From assembly GCA_964642175.1 (NCBI GenBank), contig CAZXOK010000009.1, positions 1-64,000 of the forward strand: 64,000 nucleotides of DNA, in the 5' to 3' direction. Below, in pieces: positions 60,714-64,000 of the stretch; the stretch's first letter is position 1; the number at the start of each line of letters is the position of its first letter. Source of the DNA: JANQGG01 sp964642175. GTDB taxonomy: Bacteria > Bacteroidota > Chlorobiia > Chlorobiales > Chloroherpetonaceae. The position numbers and the translations under genes were made by a program. The notes beneath the pieces are model-generated. The model saw only the letters and a program-made list of their open reading frames with translations. It searched no databases and was not told the origin of the DNA.

Positions 60714-61548
60714 TACATTTGAGATGCTGGCATTTGCCGAAACCGCCCGTTTAAAACGCCAAACGCTGGCCCTGGTTCCCACTATGGGCGCTCTGCACAA
60801 GGGCCATTTAAGCCTGGTTGAGCTGGCAAAAAACTATGCCGATGTAACCATCCTTTCGGTTTTTGTTAATCCCCTCCAATTCGGACCGGGTGAAGATTTT
60901 GAGAAATACCCACGAGATTTCGACCTGGATGAAAAGATGGCTGAATCGGCCGGGGTAAATGTCTTGTTTTATCCTACCAAAGAAGACCTTTATCCCGACG
61001 ACTATTACAGCTATGTTTGTGTGGACTCTCTGACCAATTATTTTGAAGGCGATATCCGGCCCGACCATTTCAAAGGTGTTACCACCATTGTCTGCAAGCT
61101 GTTCAATATCACTAAGCCTCATGTGGCGGTTTTTGGCCAAAAAGATGCCCAACAACTGGCCATTCTAAGAACAATGACCGCCGACCTGAATTTTGATATC
61201 AAAATCGTTGGCGCGCCAATTATCAGGGAAAATGATGGCCTGGCCATGAGTTCGCGAAATGTGTATTTATCCAATGACGAACGCTCCCAGGCAACCGTGC
61301 TTTATGAAACCATAAATTTGGTAAAAGAAAAGCTTGAAGTAGGATTGTACAATATCCATGAGCTGCTTGAAATGGCCAAATCAAACCTTTCCAAAGCTCC
61401 GCTCGGAACAATAGATTATATTCAGGTGGTTGATGCCTCAACCTTTAAACCAGCCGAAAAGCTGCAAAAAGGTGATGAGTACATCTTTATCCTGGCTGTT
61501 AAATTTGGCTCAACCCGGCTCTTGGATAATTACCATTTTACGCTTTAG
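60697..61548 (+). CDS. panC: Pantothenate synthetase
   Basis: 283 residues. It joins pantoate and beta-alanine with ATP on the way to CoA. Motifs are LVPTMGALHKGHLSLVE (the HxGH-type nucleotide site) and VFVNPLQFGPGEDFEKYPR, then FGQKDAQQLAILRTM and the KMSKS-like AMSSRNVYLS. It starts inside the end of rsmI, so the two are translationally coupled. The pantoate precursor 2-oxoisovalerate comes from the ilv operon elsewhere in the window. Confidence 0.95.
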   Translation: MKIVRSTFEMLAFAETARLKRQTLALVPTMGALHKGHLSLVELAKNYADVTILSVFVNPLQFGPGEDFEKYPRDFDLDEKMAESAGVNVLFYPTKEDLYPDDYYSYVCVDSLTNYFEGDIRPDHFKGVTTIVCKLFNITKPHVAVFGQKDAQQLAILRTMTADLNFDIKIVGAPIIRENDGLAMSSRNVYLSNDERSQATVLYETINLVKEKLEVGLYNIHELLEMAKSNLSKAPLGTIDYIQVVDASTFKPAEKLQKGDEYIFILAVKFGSTRLLDNYHFTL

Positions 61549-61551
61549 GCT

Positions 61552-62601
61552 CTATAAAATAAGCTTTACCGAAAAAGCATGGTTTCCCGAGAAATACCTG
61601 GCCGATCGATAGGCGTAGTTAAAGGACATATGATACCCTTTCAGGCTGTAATTTATCCCGCTTCCCAAAGCGTAACTGGATGAAAAGACACTTTCCCCGG
61701 TATTTTCCAAATCCAGTTCAAAACCTGAACGCAAAAAAAACTGCTCCCGAAAATCATATTCCAGGCCAAGATGCAGGTCATCGCTCTGAAACCCATATTG
61801 CTTGTAGCTCAGCATCCAGTTGAGTGCATTAAATCGGTTCAGGCGATTTTGCGCGGCAATAGAGACTTCAAAACTTGTGGGCAATTCAAATTCAGCAGTT
61901 TGTATTTCTGTTTGAGCTGAGTTTTGCGAAGGCTCCGATTCCAGGGAACTGCCCCCAAAACTCATGTTCGGGCCAAGGTTCTGAAACACAAGTCCTAACT
62001 CAAACCCAAAAGGTGTAGCTATTTGCAGGCCCAGGTCAAAAGCCACTCCCATTGCCCTTGCCCGGATTATTTCTTCGTGGATATACTTTAGTGCAACCCC
62101 GGTTTGAATGTTTTCAGCAATATTTCCGGCCCAGCCAAATGAAGCTACAAAATAGGTAGGTGAAAAATCCCGGCCCAACTCGCCTTCAGGATCATCGGAG
62201 GTTGTAAGCGGGATCTGCCCAAAATCAACGGAGCGGATCATCAAACCCAGGGCGCCAAACTGTCCGATAGGCAAACCACCCGTTAACTCATGCAATCGGA
62301 TATCGGCAAGGTAGCTCAGGGTTGAAAATTGTAAGGCCGGAGATGGCAGTTGCGCCAATCCTGCCGGATTCCAAAACATGGCCTCTGGGCCACTAACCCT
62401 TGCCCCTACCGCACCACCGAGGCTTATGCCTGCTGGATCAACCGGAATTAAAACTTCTGTAGCCCCGGCTGTGCCCGAACGGGTGTCATCAGCTGCCAAA
62501 ACGTTACTGTCTTCAAGATTTATTACCCAAAAGAGTCCTATCAGGAGCCCAATCCGGAAAGGCAGCAAAAACCGGGATATGTTTTTAATCCAATGGATCA
62601 T
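61552..62601 (-). CDS. PorV/PorQ-like outer-membrane protein
   Basis: 349 residues. A signal peptide (through about residue 36, ending NVLAAD) precedes a FadL-like beta-barrel. The family start is clear: GISLGGAVGARVSGPEAMFWNPAGLAQL, then LGLMIRSVDFGQIPLTT and ATPFGFELGLVFQNLGPNMSF. It ends in alternating strands closing FSVKLIL. PorV-type proteins shuttle or anchor T9SS cargo at the outer membrane. Its ATG overlaps the stop of the upstream sorted surface protein by one base, so the pair is made together. Confidence 0.82.
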   Translation of the reverse strand: MIHWIKNISRFLLPFRIGLLIGLFWVINLEDSNVLAADDTRSGTAGATEVLIPVDPAGISLGGAVGARVSGPEAMFWNPAGLAQLPSPALQFSTLSYLADIRLHELTGGLPIGQFGALGLMIRSVDFGQIPLTTSDDPEGELGRDFSPTYFVASFGWAGNIAENIQTGVALKYIHEEIIRARAMGVAFDLGLQIATPFGFELGLVFQNLGPNMSFGGSSLESEPSQNSAQTEIQTAEFELPTSFEVSIAAQNRLNRFNALNWMLSYKQYGFQSDDLHLGLEYDFREQFFLRSGFELDLENTGESVFSSSYALGSGINYSLKGYHMSFNYAYRSARYFSGNHAFSVKLIL

Positions 62602-64000
62602 CAGTAATAATTCTCCCTGTTTTCCCGCTGCACAATAGCCAGTTTTAAAATCTTATTTCCAACCGGTGTTTCGATATGAACCAGGTACATGCCGCTGGCT
62701 ACCGGCACGCCTTTAGCATTATTCAGGTTCCAGTCCTCCAGACTGCTCAGGTTTTGGTTTTTGCGCCTGATCTCGCGAACTAGATCACCCTGAAGCGAAA
62801 AAACCCGAATGGTGCAGGTTGGCGGCAAATTCGTAAAGGTAACTACGGTTTGTCTTGAGTTTTGCTCACGCTCACTCCGGCCAAAATATGGGTTTGGAAA
62901 CACCCCGATCTCAGAAAGTTGCGATTTGGCAATATCCGGGCCTGTTTCAATCGCCTTTACTTCAAACGCATAAACGGTCGACGGACTTAACTTGTAGTTG
63001 GGTGTGATGAGCAATCGATCACCTTCTGAGAAACGCCTTGGCTTGCTCCCTGACCCGGTTTCAGCGCGGATCCAGAGCATATACTGGATATCCAGTTTGT
63101 CCTGGTCGCGGGCAAACAGGCGCGGTGTTTTCAAAACCTGATCGGTAAACCGATACGTGGCGTTGGTTGTATCCGGCGACTGGGGGTTGTAAGTGCTTGC
63201 GGTGATACACAGCAATTCCTGTCCGCCCGAAAGGCTGGCAGTGGGATTCCATAAACCATCTATCGAGCCGCCGCTGGCTATTGGATCGTTTCGTTCGGTA
63301 AAGAGCACCTGCAACTGGCGCAAGCGCTCCCCGGTATTCGGATCAAGCTCAAAGGCCTGCAATGGCACTTTGGCCATTGGCAGGGCAAGCTGGAATGGCC
63401 CCTCGGGACTTTTCTTGAACTTTTGCTCCAGTACCCCCCCGGTGGTATCAATAAAAGTGGCATAAGCCGGCTCGTAGATCATCTTGCTCAGTGGCTCCGA
63501 AGCATCCAGGTTGCCGGGATTGATGTTCAGAACATAGCGATACGCATATTGCTGTTTCTGTGGATTTTGGGTAAAGATGATCTCGACAGGCTTTAAATCT
63601 TCAGGCTCAGTGCTGCTTCCCGGCAAACTACCGGTAAAGAGGTTTTTGGTAGGATACCACACCGCGCCGCTGGCACTCTCGTTGCCCATCCGTTGGGACT
63701 GGATGGTTAAGACGTTATTGCTGGGATTAACAGGTGAAAAACCGCTGGCTTTAGGCTGAAAAAATCGATTGGCCGCCGGGTGATAGTTTAACGCAAACGG
63801 TGCGCCCTGGGCATCGCGCCGCGTACCCAAGTCTGATGCACTCACCGAAATTGTCATCCCGTAAAAAGATTCAGGTACCACGGAAGAAGCCGAAGCTGGG
63901 TATACCTGAAGTGAATCCATCGGCTCAGACAAGGCATTTAAGGCCACCTGGTTGATGTCCAGATCAAATAACTGCCAGAACGCTGCCGCCTCGTCCAGCA
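62601..64000 (-). CDS. C-terminal part of a T9SS-type sorted surface protein (cut by window edge)
   Basis: The reading frame stays open past 63947 to the window end (upstream codons give ...AAAFWQLFDLDINQ), so the true start lies beyond 64000. At least 466 residues are visible. The last 90 form a sorting-like Ig domain: IGVFPNPYFGRSERE, CTIRVFSLQGDLVREI, LNNAKGVPVASGMYLVHIE. Earlier parts are beta-rich with TPDSTEP-type linkers and no recognised enzyme motif. It ends in ATG/TGA overlap with the PorV-like gene, suggesting cargo and anchor are produced together. Confidence 0.75.
   Translation of the reverse strand, partial: LDEAAAFWQLFDLDINQVALNALSEPMDSLQVYPASASSVVPESFYGMTISVSASDLGTRRDAQGAPFALNYHPAANRFFQPKASGFSPVNPSNNVLTIQSQRMGNESASGAVWYPTKNLFTGSLPGSSTEPEDLKPVEIIFTQNPQKQQYAYRYVLNINPGNLDASEPLSKMIYEPAYATFIDTTGGVLEQKFKKSPEGPFQLALPMAKVPLQAFELDPNTGERLRQLQVLFTERNDPIASGGSIDGLWNPTASLSGGQELLCITASTYNPQSPDTTNATYRFTDQVLKTPRLFARDQDKLDIQYMLWIRAETGSGSKPRRFSEGDRLLITPNYKLSPSTVYAFEVKAIETGPDIAKSQLSEIGVFPNPYFGRSEREQNSRQTVVTFTNLPPTCTIRVFSLQGDLVREIRRKNQNLSSLEDWNLNNAKGVPVASGMYLVHIETPVGNKILKLAIVQRENRENYY

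Overview
This is 64 kb of a bacterial chromosome with no rRNA, CRISPR array, insertion sequence or phage gene. The gene content points to the Bacteroidota/Balneolota/Rhodothermota side of the FCB group. The signs are type IX secretion (T9SS) style C-terminal sorting domains on several exported proteins, PorV-like outer-membrane proteins, a parA-parB-DUF5683-dapB cluster, an LptE-type lipoprotein, and weak or absent Shine-Dalgarno sequences. I lean towards a Balneolota-like marine heterotroph, but a genus cannot be named from the sequence alone.

Layout. 1-12.3 kb: a giant (about 3,920 residue) repeat-built surface protein on the minus strand. 12.5-16.0 kb: the housekeeping block rplM-rpsI-rpsB-tsf-pyrH (minus), with a structured RNA leader before rpsB. 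16.2-20.5 kb: a second large T9SS surface protein sharing its C-terminal module with the first. 20.8-22.4 kb: a membrane protein that fuses a dolichol/phytol-kinase-like half to a DUF92 (phytyl-phosphate-kinase-like) half. 22.7-34.4 kb: a complete branched-chain amino acid operon (leader peptide, ilvD, ilvB, ilvN, ilvC, leuB, leuA, leuC, leuD, cimA). 34.4-42.2 kb: SOUL protein, LptE, SDRs, a sugar-nucleotide transferase with a degenerate phosphohexomutase tail, RecX, an SMR exporter and an MscS channel. 42.46-42.59 kb: a free-standing small RNA gene. 42.9-48.3 kb: methyltransferase, ferritin, dapB, DUF5683, parB, parA, 3-methyladenine glycosylase. 48.4-53.2 kb: MgtE and three exported proteins. 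53.2-56.6 kb: kdsB, dtd, DUF167, gatC, Na+/alanine symporter. 56.86 kb: tRNA-Asp. 57.1-61.5 kb: two TPR proteins, UDP-glucose dehydrogenase, rsmI, panC. 61.5-64 kb: a PorV-like protein translationally coupled to a sorted surface protein cut by the window edge.

How the genes work together. The ilv-leu-cimA operon has everything except the transaminase for Val, Leu and Ile. CimA makes citramalate from pyruvate and acetyl-CoA, and LeuCD and LeuB carry it to 2-oxobutyrate, so Ile synthesis need not start from threonine. A small ORF whose last ten codons are ILLSLIIVVL, followed by mutually exclusive RNA pairings, indicates ribosome-mediated attenuation in front of ilvD. The exported proteins, the PorV-like protein, LptE, KdsB, the sugar nucleotidyltransferase and UDP-glucose dehydrogenase all bear on the outer envelope.

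The most novel signals are: (1) a promoter-to-terminator RNA gene at 42492-42593 that folds into a tight three-way junction and matches no family I recognise; (2) the ilv leader peptide and attenuator at 22754-22980; (3) the kinase/DUF92 fusion; (4) a sugar nucleotidyltransferase whose phosphomutase domain has lost all four active-site motifs; (5) the hierarchical repeat structure of the giant surface protein.
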